Positions 46,901 to 52,589 of a stretch of DNA of 52,589 nt are shown here, piece after piece. A program made the translations under genes and the position numbers. Within the stretch, counting starts at the first letter, position 1, and the number at the start of each line of letters is the position of its first letter. The notes below the pieces were generated by a model. The model saw nothing but the letters and a program-made list of their open reading frames with translations, searched no databases and had not been told where the DNA came from. Source of the stretch: Acidobacteriota bacterium (GTDB taxonomy: Bacteria > Acidobacteriota > Terriglobia > Acidiferrales > UBA7541); NCBI GenBank assembly GCA_021324935.1, contig JAJPIE010000030.1:1-52589 (forward strand), in the 5' to 3' direction.

Positions 46901-47119
46901 GCCAAGGAGCTTCTCGAAACCTTGAAGAAGGAGAAGCTGGTTCTGGATTGGAAGAAGCGGCAGACAACGAGGGCGTCCGTACGGCTCACGGTGGAGACGG
47001 TGCTGGATCACCTACCGAGGGTCTATACGCCGCAGATTTACGATCAAAAGGTTGAGCAAGTCTACCAACACGTTTTCGATTCATATACCGGACTATCGGG
47101 CGGCGTCTATGCAAACTGA
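43961..47119 (+). CDS. hsdR: type I restriction endonuclease subunit HsdR
   Basis: The 1052-residue HsdR translocates DNA and cuts it. An N-terminal PD-(D/E)XK nuclease has D149 and E163-L-K165 in LVFIELKAS. Helicase motifs follow: Walker A GSGKS at 301-305, DEAH at 404-407 and FTGTPL near 430. The later helicase motifs are VCAMWITGFDVPSCSTIYLD and QTIARANRVW. A helical C-terminal domain joins HsdM. No frameshift or missing key residue is visible, so the system looks functional. Confidence 0.97.
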   Translation: MTYLDPDSEGILEANTVELFEKLGWDAANCYKETYGSNSLLGRDTSEQVVLERRLRAALSKLNPHITPLAIDLAVEELSKDRSVLSPVRANQDIYKLLRDGVRVPIRRDDDQESVEIVRVVDWDEPRNNDFFLASQFWISGDYGRKRADLVGFVNGLPLVFIELKASHKSLENAYKYNLSDYRTTVPQIFWHNALIILSNGSKSRVGSMTAGWEHFAEWKKINDEGEEGLVSLETMIRGVCEPSRLLDLAENFTLYSEAEGETTKLLAKNHQFLGVNRAIEATEQIKKNQGKLGVFWHTQGSGKSFSMVFFSQKVLRKLPGNWTFLIVTDRDDLDGQIYRNFASTGAVLEDEKSVRAQNAEHLKTLLNKEDHRYLFTLIQKFRTEEGETYPKLSDRSDIIVITDEAHRSQYDQFALNMRNALPKAAFIGFTGTPLMAGEERTKQVFGDYVSIYNFKQSIDDGNTVPLYYENRIPELQLTNPNLTEDMAEIVDDAELDEDQQRKLEREFAKEYQLITREDRLERIAEDIVAHFMGRGELAKAMVISIDKATTVRMYDKVQKHWKAAMARLQKELAAADPADKPELEKRIQFFQQTDMAVVVSQSQNEIEEFKKKGLDIATHRKRMVKEDLEKKFKKSDDPLRIVFVCAMWITGFDVPSCSTIYLDKPMRNHTLMQTIARANRVWREKQSGLIVDYVGIFRNLQKALAIYGTTQGGAKQGELPIKDKLELVRLLRQAIQGTTVFCRERGVDLEAIRDASGFQREKLKEDAVATFVIDDKTRRRFMESAGHVEKLFKSLLPDPAANEFGPIRKVVLVIAEKIRSEIPPADIAEVMEQVDELLDKSVSTEGYVIRPSATAQNYIDLSKIDFDALKQKFEKGRKPIEVQKLRAQVAQKLVRMVRLNRTRMNFLEEFQKMIDEYNAGASNLETLFARLMAFTKRLSEEEKRGIAEQLTEEELVIFDLLTKPDMKLSKTEEIEVKKVAKELLETLKKEKLVLDWKKRQTTRASVRLTVETVLDHLPRVYTPQIYDQKVEQVYQHVFDSYTGLSGGVYAN

Positions 47120-47167
47120 CGCTGCGTTTGCAAGTAGAACAACAGATTTTGCCGAGGTTTAAAATCA

Positions 47168-48484
47168 ATGATTTCCGATGCACAGCGCGAGAATACAAAA
47201 GTTGTTCTCAAGGAATTGTTCAATCTGTGGGACAGCAGGGCGGGCTTGTATGGCGACGTGTTCTTTGGCTCTGCTGTTGCAATGGGTCATGACAAGAAGT
47301 GGCGCAACGTCACGTCATTCTTGTTTCCCATGCACAAGTCTGAACGCCGCTCCGCTGGGCTTCAAGCCGACTACGGACACTTCAAGTTGGTTGACGGTAC
47401 CATGTCACTTGCTGAAGCAAAGACCGTTCTATCGACTGTGGTTGAGTCTGACCGCCTTACGTTGCCCGGAGTCCCTGAGATAGAGATTCAAGCATCGCTT
47501 CATCCGAATTCTCCAAAACAGTTTCAACACAGTGGGCGAAGCCGCTTTCCACTTTTTTACCCGCACTACGATTTCAATTTCAGCATAGAACAAGACTTCA
47601 AAGGGGATTCTACACAAGAGCTACTTTATAGCATTGATCTGCCCGTTTTTCCGTCAACGGCAGCGGCTATGGAGAGCTACCTGAGCCTTCGCCTCGGCGA
47701 TAATAGCCAGTACAGCGGCGTTCTCGCGGCACTGGTTCCAGACTACAGGGGTAAAATCGATGAAATCCACATAGGCACAAAAACCGTTGAGGTTGAAATA
47801 GAGTGCCTTGAAGGAAGCTCTGAGAAAGATTTGATCGGAAAGCTCTTTGTGAAGTATTACGGCGGCATCTCAATCACTGACGACCTGAACTTCACAGACT
47901 ATAAAGCATCCGCCGAAATTCGCGACTTCCCACGTGATCTGCTCGTTGTGCTCTTGTCTCGCAAGGATGGAGAGCTTGTTGATCGCAGGACTTTTCTAGC
48001 AGGAAGCCAATATGTGACCGAGGGTGTAACAATCGAAGCCCCAGAACAGGACATAGAACAACTGATTCAAATGGGCGAATCAGAAAGTGTCGAGTTCAAG
48101 CGGGAGATTCCGCCACAGCGAGAGCAAATTGCCATTGGCGCAACCGCCCTCGCCAACCGTCGTGGCGGAAGAATCTTGATCGGAGTGGCTGACGATTGCT
48201 CAATCTCTGGATGCAAATTGGAAAAGCCCAAAGACGTGATCACTCAAATTCTCAGAAGTCATTGTGATCCTCCGCTCGATGTCGTTATTGATGAGGTGCA
48301 GATTCGCAGTCTTCCGGTCGTCATTGTCACAGTCCCCGAAGGCAGGGACAAACCCTACGCGGTGAAGGATAAGGGAGTATTCATACGAACTGGGGCAACG
48401 AAACGCCCCGCCACTCGATACGAGTTGGACGAAATGTACAACGCAAAGCGCTCGCTCAGAAATCCGTTCGGGCAGGAGTTGTGA
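47168..48484 (+). CDS. AlbA_2/Schlafen-like protein with novel N-terminal region
   Basis: The 438-residue protein has a C-terminal AlbA_2 (Schlafen AAA_4-like, PF04326-type) domain, residues about 305-420: ESESVEFKREIPP, then AIGATALANRRGGRILIGVAD, and a later GVFIRTGATKRPATRYELDE. Such domains bind or cut nucleic acid or act as regulators. The N-terminal about 290 residues are not recognised; they contain YPHYDFNFSIEQDF and IEIQASLHPNSPKQ and look beta-rich. It begins 48 bases after hsdR and overlaps the next frame, so it heads a three-gene operon with a Nmad3-like and an unknown gene. Confidence 0.78.
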   Translation: MISDAQRENTKVVLKELFNLWDSRAGLYGDVFFGSAVAMGHDKKWRNVTSFLFPMHKSERRSAGLQADYGHFKLVDGTMSLAEAKTVLSTVVESDRLTLPGVPEIEIQASLHPNSPKQFQHSGRSRFPLFYPHYDFNFSIEQDFKGDSTQELLYSIDLPVFPSTAAAMESYLSLRLGDNSQYSGVLAALVPDYRGKIDEIHIGTKTVEVEIECLEGSSEKDLIGKLFVKYYGGISITDDLNFTDYKASAEIRDFPRDLLVVLLSRKDGELVDRRTFLAGSQYVTEGVTIEAPEQDIEQLIQMGESESVEFKREIPPQREQIAIGATALANRRGGRILIGVADDCSISGCKLEKPKDVITQILRSHCDPPLDVVIDEVQIRSLPVVIVTVPEGRDKPYAVKDKGVFIRTGATKRPATRYELDEMYNAKRSLRNPFGQEL

Positions 48485-48489
48485 ACGTC

Positions 48490-49224
48490 ATGAAAGCGAT
48501 TCTTATCCGTATCGGCATTGACCACGAGTACGGCGGTTGGAATGCTCCCGTCGATCCTGTTTCAAAGCGATTCGTCTACATCCCGATCCCGGAAGCACAA
48601 AAACCTTTGAATCACCTTGTCCATTCATATGACGAGATGGTGCCTGCGCTCACCTCGTTTTCGAGGGAACTCCATCTTGACGACGGTGTCACGCGTGCCC
48701 TTCCCTGCAACTTGCCTCGCGGCCCCATGCACCTCGATCCGGACTTTGAACACTTGACGTATGGCGACAATGGAGCGAGCCGTGGTGCAAAACTTAAGAG
48801 ATTCAACGATGGTGATTTGCTTGTGTTCTACGCAGGACTTCGTCCTATAAGCGACAACAGGAAGCGATTGATGTACGCTCTCGTTGGTTTGTTTGTCGCC
48901 GAAGAAGTCGTCGAAGCGATTCGGGTACCTAAGCAACGCTGGCACGAAAATGCCCACACGCGGAAGAGAAAGATCGGTAAACCGGACATTATCGTCAGAG
49001 CGAAAAAAGGTAAGTCAGGTCGTTTGGAACGAGCACTTCCGATTGGCGAGTGGCGGGACGGAGCATATCGGGTCACAAACAAGCTATTGGCTGATTGGGG
49101 CGGGCTTGATGTTAAGAACGGGTTTATCCAGCGCAGCGTTTCCCCACCATCATTTCTCAAACCGGAAAGGTTCTACAAGTGGTTTCTCAATCAAAAAGTC
49201 CCGCTGGTGGAAAGGAACAACTGA
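48490..49224 (+). CDS. putative Nmad3-like nucleotide-modification-associated protein
   Basis: This 244-residue protein starts MKAILIRIGIDHEYGGWNAP and later has MHLDPDFEHLTYGD, GAKLKRFNDGDLLVFYAGLR and MYALVGLFVAEEV. This layout (short first strand with an R-x-G-x-D turn, H-x-DPD, GDLLVFY) resembles the nucleotide modification associated domain Nmad3. The match is from memory and unconfirmed. ATG at 48490 is used, with AGGAG about 11 bases upstream; a GTG at 48481 overlapping the upstream stop is an alternative. The next gene starts on the last base of its stop codon. Confidence 0.6.
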   Translation: MKAILIRIGIDHEYGGWNAPVDPVSKRFVYIPIPEAQKPLNHLVHSYDEMVPALTSFSRELHLDDGVTRALPCNLPRGPMHLDPDFEHLTYGDNGASRGAKLKRFNDGDLLVFYAGLRPISDNRKRLMYALVGLFVAEEVVEAIRVPKQRWHENAHTRKRKIGKPDIIVRAKKGKSGRLERALPIGEWRDGAYRVTNKLLADWGGLDVKNGFIQRSVSPPSFLKPERFYKWFLNQKVPLVERNN

Positions 49225-49865
49225 TGGGTGTGGACAAGATTGTTATTGTTCACCTGCGGCGACCGGGCAAACATGATGCACGTAACGATCCGTTTTGGGA
49301 GTTCGGGAGTTTCGGGATCACAGGGTGTCACAAAGACAATCTCTTGAATCCTAGAAAGATTCATGAGTTGGAGGGTGTGAGGCTCGCGTTTGCCCAAGGT
49401 GGGAAAGATGGTTTTAGGCTCGTATTTCTGACCCCGCGCATATCGACGGTCAAGCATAGGAAAGTGGCTGAGACGAGATGGCAACCTGCGCCGATGCCTC
49501 TCAGATATGATCAAGCACCAACCTTAGTTGCGAACAACGGGACAATGATGGGTGGTATGAAGGAAGCCCTCCAAGGTGTGGGCAGATCGACTTTGGAAGC
49601 TAAATTCTCAAGCCGCTTTCGCAGTCGGAGGGAGCCTATCAACCAAGATTTCCCGGAACTGGCAGAGCAAATCGCCATAGAATTCGCCCGGTACTACAAA
49701 TGGGCGAGGAAGAATAGTGCTGTGGCTCGCACCTACGATGAGGCTTTGCCTTGGGACATCGATGCCCCGGATCGTCAGCGTCAGGAGACGTATGAGAGAA
49801 AGGTTGATGAGGCAGGCGGAGTAGTAGCGAAGAAGAAGTGGGGCAGTTCTAAGAAGCGTTGTTAA
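49224..49865 (+). CDS. unknown protein of the AlbA_2-Nmad3 operon
   Basis: This 213-residue protein is not recognised. The beta-rich N-terminus KIVIVHLRRPGKHDARNDPF and the GSFGITGCHKDNLLNP segment, with its conserved-looking C-H, read like a compact catalytic or nucleic-acid-binding fold. KLEGVRLAFAQGGKDGFRL-type sequence follows, and then a helical, basic C-terminal tail (VAKKKWGSSKKR). It begins at the overlapping stop/start TGATG, so it is translated with the Nmad3-like protein. Its 3' end overlaps the reverse nuclease gene by 17 bases. Confidence 0.65.
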   Translation: MGVDKIVIVHLRRPGKHDARNDPFWEFGSFGITGCHKDNLLNPRKIHELEGVRLAFAQGGKDGFRLVFLTPRISTVKHRKVAETRWQPAPMPLRYDQAPTLVANNGTMMGGMKEALQGVGRSTLEAKFSSRFRSRREPINQDFPELAEQIAIEFARYYKWARKNSAVARTYDEALPWDIDAPDRQRQETYERKVDEAGGVVAKKKWGSSKKRC

Positions 49866-51384
49866 CAGAGGGAACCTTGCCCCTCAACCACCGGAATACT
49901 GCCCACGTCGCTTCGAGGTCTTCCTTGTTGTAAGCGACGATCTTGTCCATCAATTCCTTCCGCTTCCCCTCCTCGCTGGTTTCCGTCGCTTCGATAAACG
50001 TCGCCATTGCCCATGCCCCGCCGTACTCGGCTTCTTTGCGTTCAAACCCAACGTAGTCCTCGACGACCTTCAAGCTGAAACTAGGCAGAGGCAGAACGAC
50101 TGATTCCCTCGTAACGGTTAGCAAGTCCAGAAGATTTCGAGCTACACGCGAAGCGATGCCTCCCACATCACCAAAGCGTCCGGCGTAACGCCAGAGATAG
50201 GTTTCCTCGTATGGTGCCCAATGCACCCACGGGATGTCACCGTAGGTATCGAAAATCTGTTTTGCATTCGCAAGGAAGCCGATCCAGCCCTCCCGGTCAC
50301 CATCAGCGCCAAAACCGGACAGGGAAACCTTGAACCCGCTCGGGTTCTCGCCAAAGACCTCCGCTCCCCAGAGATAAATCTTATCGAGTTCATCCAAGTG
50401 CGGCGGCATCCCCTCCAGATCAAACATCACGTAGTTCTTGTGCGGCGGGATTGCTGGAGCGGCAAGGACTATCTCTTGCTGTTTCTCCATTGCGTCAGCG
50501 AATTTGAGGATTCGTTCGGCTGCCTTTCCGACACGCTGCTCCCGGCTGCCGTAGGGACGCTTGAGTTCGCTGAGACTGGCGGCGTCGAAACTCGCCAGCA
50601 ATTCTTTTCGAGTGCGAGTCCCTTGGCTGTGAAGAGTTCGAGCGAGGTTCTGATCTACGCAATACACTAGTGCGACGTCGCCAGCTTTCTCTGCCCGCGC
50701 CCAGCAGCGGTCGATAAACCCACAGCCGAGGCATTTTGACCAACCCACAGGCTCATAGGGTTCAACCGTCATTTGCTTGATTGCCAGAAGCCGCTCCAGT
50801 TCCCGCAGAGCGGCGGCCCCATCGTCGTATCTGATCGTCACGACATCGCCTGTGCCAGTGTGGACTTGCAGTCCCTTCGGAGCGGTGCCGCAACTCCTTT
50901 CGAAGAGCCAGCCATAAAGCTGAACTTGCAGCAGAATCTCGGGGTGATTCTCTTCGTCGATTCGGCGAGCCATCTTCAAATCCCTAATCACATAGCCGTC
51001 GCCATCGAGGATGAGGTAGTCGGGAACGCCGACAATTTCGACTTCGGTTCCGCAGATTTGCTCCGTGGCGGCAAAGGCGGGTTGATACAGGACGGGTACT
51101 TTAGCTTCGATGGAGTCCGCAGTCTTTTTTACCTGCTCTTCGAGAGAAGCAGCGCTTACGTTAACAGACGTCCCGAGTGTCGCCAGATGATCTCGCTCGT
51201 GTTTGAGTCCAAGCCGTCGCAGGACTATCTCGTAAGCACTGGGTTCTGCTTCCTGCTCTCGTTGGTGCCGCAAGAAAACCCGCAAATCGCAGCTTGTGGG
51301 ACGATGGCATGAAGCGAAATCAGAAGCCGTCAGGCGCATGTTCGTACTCACACTGAATGTACCAAGTCTGTTGCGCGGGGTCAT
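49849..51384 (-). CDS. TM0106-type RecB/Cas4-like nuclease with RNase H-like domain
   Basis: This 511-residue two-domain protein has a Cas4/RecB-like PD-(D/E)XK N-terminal half, with D122 in GVPDYL and D135-L-K137 in VIRDLKMAR. An iron-sulfur-type cysteine set is C26 (or C32) plus C218, C221 and C227 in KCLGCGFIDRCW. The C-terminal half is an RNase_H_2/YprB-like exonuclease domain starting NYVMFDLEGMPPHLDELD, with HWAPYEETYL and the late YNKEDLEATW. This is the TM0106-family layout. Its ATG overlaps the upstream stop (ATGA at 51381-51384). It converges on the AlbA_2-Nmad3 operon. Confidence 0.85.
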   Translation of the reverse strand: MTPRNRLGTFSVSTNMRLTASDFASCHRPTSCDLRVFLRHQREQEAEPSAYEIVLRRLGLKHERDHLATLGTSVNVSAASLEEQVKKTADSIEAKVPVLYQPAFAATEQICGTEVEIVGVPDYLILDGDGYVIRDLKMARRIDEENHPEILLQVQLYGWLFERSCGTAPKGLQVHTGTGDVVTIRYDDGAAALRELERLLAIKQMTVEPYEPVGWSKCLGCGFIDRCWARAEKAGDVALVYCVDQNLARTLHSQGTRTRKELLASFDAASLSELKRPYGSREQRVGKAAERILKFADAMEKQQEIVLAAPAIPPHKNYVMFDLEGMPPHLDELDKIYLWGAEVFGENPSGFKVSLSGFGADGDREGWIGFLANAKQIFDTYGDIPWVHWAPYEETYLWRYAGRFGDVGGIASRVARNLLDLLTVTRESVVLPLPSFSLKVVEDYVGFERKEAEYGGAWAMATFIEATETSEEGKRKELMDKIVAYNKEDLEATWAVFRWLRGKVPSVNNAS

Positions 51385-51776
51385 GCGTCAGCCCTCAGCT
51401 TGGAGCCATCCAATAAGAGCTTGCGGAACCTTGTATAAAGTTTATTGTCCGCCACGGTCGACTGCGGCCCCATGAAAAGGCGCTGAACCGCCTTCTCCGC
51501 GACGTACACAGCTTCCAACCGATCCCACCACAGGGCATTCATCTGGGGGTCTGTGACGACTCTAGGATGCTGCGCTATACGCTGAAATTCTCGTTCACGA
51601 GTGAGAAACAGACCACAGGCTTCTTCCATTCGGCGTGCTGCTTCTTCCCGCTCCATCTGGTCGATGGTTGCCTGATCGGAGATGCGTGGTTTGCCGTTCA
51701 CCATATCGACTTTAGTCGTGGTAACTTCGTCGAACAGTTTCGCGATCTCGGCGTCCAGTTCGTCCTCTGTTTTCAT
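51381..51776 (-). CDS. small hypothetical protein coupled to the RecB-like nuclease
   Basis: This 131-residue, strongly charged and helical protein (MKTEDELDAEIAKLFDEVTT, REEAARRMEEACGLFLTRER) is probably a coiled coil at its N-terminus. No family is recognised. It overlaps both neighbours by four bases, so the membrane protein, this protein and the nuclease are made together. A partner or regulator of the nuclease is inferred from that coupling only. Confidence 0.65.
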   Translation of the reverse strand: MKTEDELDAEIAKLFDEVTTTKVDMVNGKPRISDQATIDQMEREEAARRMEEACGLFLTREREFQRIAQHPRVVTDPQMNALWWDRLEAVYVAEKAVQRLFMGPQSTVADNKLYTRFRKLLLDGSKLRADA

Positions 51777-52267
51777 TCAGGCTCCTCGTTCATCGAATCG
51801 GCGAGACGCCGTCCTTCTACGATCCGGTCTGTTCGTGACCATATCCCACCGGATACGCTCCACAGCGCGGCGATTCCCACAGGCGCGTAGGCGGCAATCG
51901 GCAGCAAGCGCAGCGAGGTCAGAGACCGGGGCAGCAAAAGAATGACGGCGAACTCGAAAAAGTAGCTCGCGAACAATGACAGGAACATCAGCGCTGTGGA
52001 CTTGACGCTAGACATCACGTACCCGCCTCTGGCAGCACGCCACGCGAGCACATACTCCCTCCCCAACCAAAATCGCGAGCCGAGGAGCGCTGAAATGAGC
52101 AGCGCCCAGACGGCACAAGTCCAAGGCGATAGCCAGAAGAAAAGCTGACCGCCAAGCGGGTCGCGCACCAACCAGAACGATGCGACGGGGAGGATCGCCG
52201 AGGCGACTACCAGCACAAACAAGATGAGCAGGCGTTGCAGGACGAATTTCAGCAGCCACTTGAGCAT
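51773..52267 (-). CDS. small membrane protein heading the nuclease operon
   Basis: This 164-residue protein has about four hydrophobic segments (LLILFVLVVASAILPVASFW; FFWLSPWTCAVWALLISALL; TALMFLSLFASYFFEFAVILLL; LLPIAAYAPVGIAALWSV) and an acidic C-terminal tail. Function is unknown. A strong AGGAAGGAG site precedes the ATG. Its stop overlaps the next gene by four bases. Membrane proteins coupled to nucleases occur in several abortive-infection systems, which makes this operon of interest. Confidence 0.7.
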   Translation of the reverse strand: MLKWLLKFVLQRLLILFVLVVASAILPVASFWLVRDPLGGQLFFWLSPWTCAVWALLISALLGSRFWLGREYVLAWRAARGGYVMSSVKSTALMFLSLFASYFFEFAVILLLPRSLTSLRLLPIAAYAPVGIAALWSVSGGIWSRTDRIVEGRRLADSMNEEPE

Positions 52268-52325
52268 GGGGTCTCCTTCCTCACGGCGTCAGCACGAAAT
52301 TCACATGAAGCAAGAACGGAAGCGA

Positions 52326-52589
52326 TCAAGCGCACAGAGCCTTAGCGTGCTGAGACCGGGCGGCAGCGTAGACAGTGCCAACAGACAACTTCATCGTGGC
52401 GGCTATCGAGCGCCAAGATTGCCCTGCGGCTCTGAGTGCATTGATTCGGTCAACATCCACGCTCTTGTGTGGTCTGCCCAGCCGCTTGCCCTTAGCTCTG
52501 GCGTTTCGCAACCCGGCCCGCACGCGCTCCACCGTAGTCTCCCGCTCGCTCTGCGCCACTGCTGCGAGAACATGAAAGACAAACGTGCC
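52326..52589 (-). CDS. serine recombinase (resolvase), C-terminal part, cut by window edge
   Basis: The open frame runs off the window at its 5' side; 87 residues are visible. They read VFHVLAAVAQSERETTVERV, then RAGLRNARAKGKRLGRPHKS, the end of the resolvase catalytic domain and long E helix. The HTH_7-like DNA-binding domain (INALRAAGQSWRSIAATMKL and VGTVYAAARS) follows. The catalytic serine lies outside the window. It is the second recombinase type on the island and may belong to a nested transposon or mark another border. Confidence 0.88.
   Translation of the reverse strand, partial: GTFVFHVLAAVAQSERETTVERVRAGLRNARAKGKRLGRPHKSVDVDRINALRAAGQSWRSIAATMKLSVGTVYAAARSQHAKALCA

Larger units (their letters stand above)
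31224..52589 (+). mobile_element. integrative genomic (defence) island at tRNA-Glu, right end outside window
   Basis: The island starts at a tRNA 3' end, followed by integrase, excisionase-like and phage-replication-like genes, and then densely packed restriction, nuclease, toxin-antitoxin-like and unknown genes. Housekeeping genes stop at the tRNA. Gene content and codon choice differ by eye from the left part, but GC was not calculated. No second copy of the tRNA 3' end was found up to 52589, so the right border is probably beyond the window. A serine recombinase at the edge may mark another element. Confidence 0.75.

Noticed and set aside
31224..52589. Second copy of the tRNA-Glu 3' end as att site within the window
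   Set aside because: No match to GGTTCGAATCCCGG followed by TATCGCTGCCA was found by eye after 31223.

Overview
The window looks like a chromosome segment of an Acidobacteriota (Terriglobia-like) bacterium. The main clues are a VWFA-related protein of the acidobacterial type (20052-21113), a TonB-dependent receptor with an N-terminal carboxypeptidase-regulatory-like domain, a large Ig-like-repeat lipoprotein, and GC-rich DNA with palindromic REP-like elements between genes. All calls come from reading the sequence; no database search was run.

Part 1 (1-6.7 kb) is a complete ISC iron-sulfur cluster operon: iscR, iscS, a small unknown gene, iscU, iscA, hscB, hscA, fdx, iscX. It begins with a strong sigma70-like promoter overlapped by an IscR type-1-like palindrome. 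iscU carries a one-base frameshift right after its HscA-recognition motif LPPVK. A terminator-like hairpin lies between iscA and hscB. HscB has a four-cysteine N-terminal motif of the kind known from eukaryotic HSC20. A tRNA-Glu(TTC) follows.

Part 2 (6.8-31.1 kb) holds ordinary chromosomal genes: a Bax-inhibitor-1-like membrane protein; decayed higBA toxin-antitoxin genes; an HD hydrolase cut by an in-frame TGA; a TonB receptor; a KAS III-like synthase; a reverse-strand operon of Ig-like lipoprotein, unknown membrane-anchored protein and matrixin-like protease; a TIGR01777 epimerase; moaD, moaE and a VWFA protein; an inositol-monophosphatase family enzyme; an outer-membrane barrel protein; a Tat-exported metallo-beta-lactamase-fold protein; an aspartate aminotransferase; and a MASE1 hybrid histidine kinase.

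Part 3 (31.15 kb to the window end) is a genomic island placed directly behind tRNA-Glu(CTC). It opens with a tyrosine integrase, an excisionase-like gene and phage-replication-like genes, followed by defence cargo: DUF429; an XRE-ImmA/IrrE regulator with a DUF4411 PIN-like partner and a PD-(D/E)XK-like protein; a reverse-strand pair, one gene with a HEPN-like motif; a complete type I restriction-modification system (hsdM-hsdS-hsdR, each start overlapping the previous stop); a three-gene operon of an AlbA_2/Schlafen-like protein, a putative Nmad3-like nucleotide-modification-associated protein and an unknown; and a convergent operon of a TM0106-type RecB/Cas4-like nuclease, a small unknown and a membrane protein. 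A serine recombinase runs off the window edge. No second att site was seen, so the island probably continues beyond the window.

The best candidates for an undescribed system are the 47.2-49.9 kb operon and its convergent neighbour at 49.8-52.3 kb. Four gene-disrupting lesions within 2.2-9.1 kb should be checked against raw reads before being taken as real.
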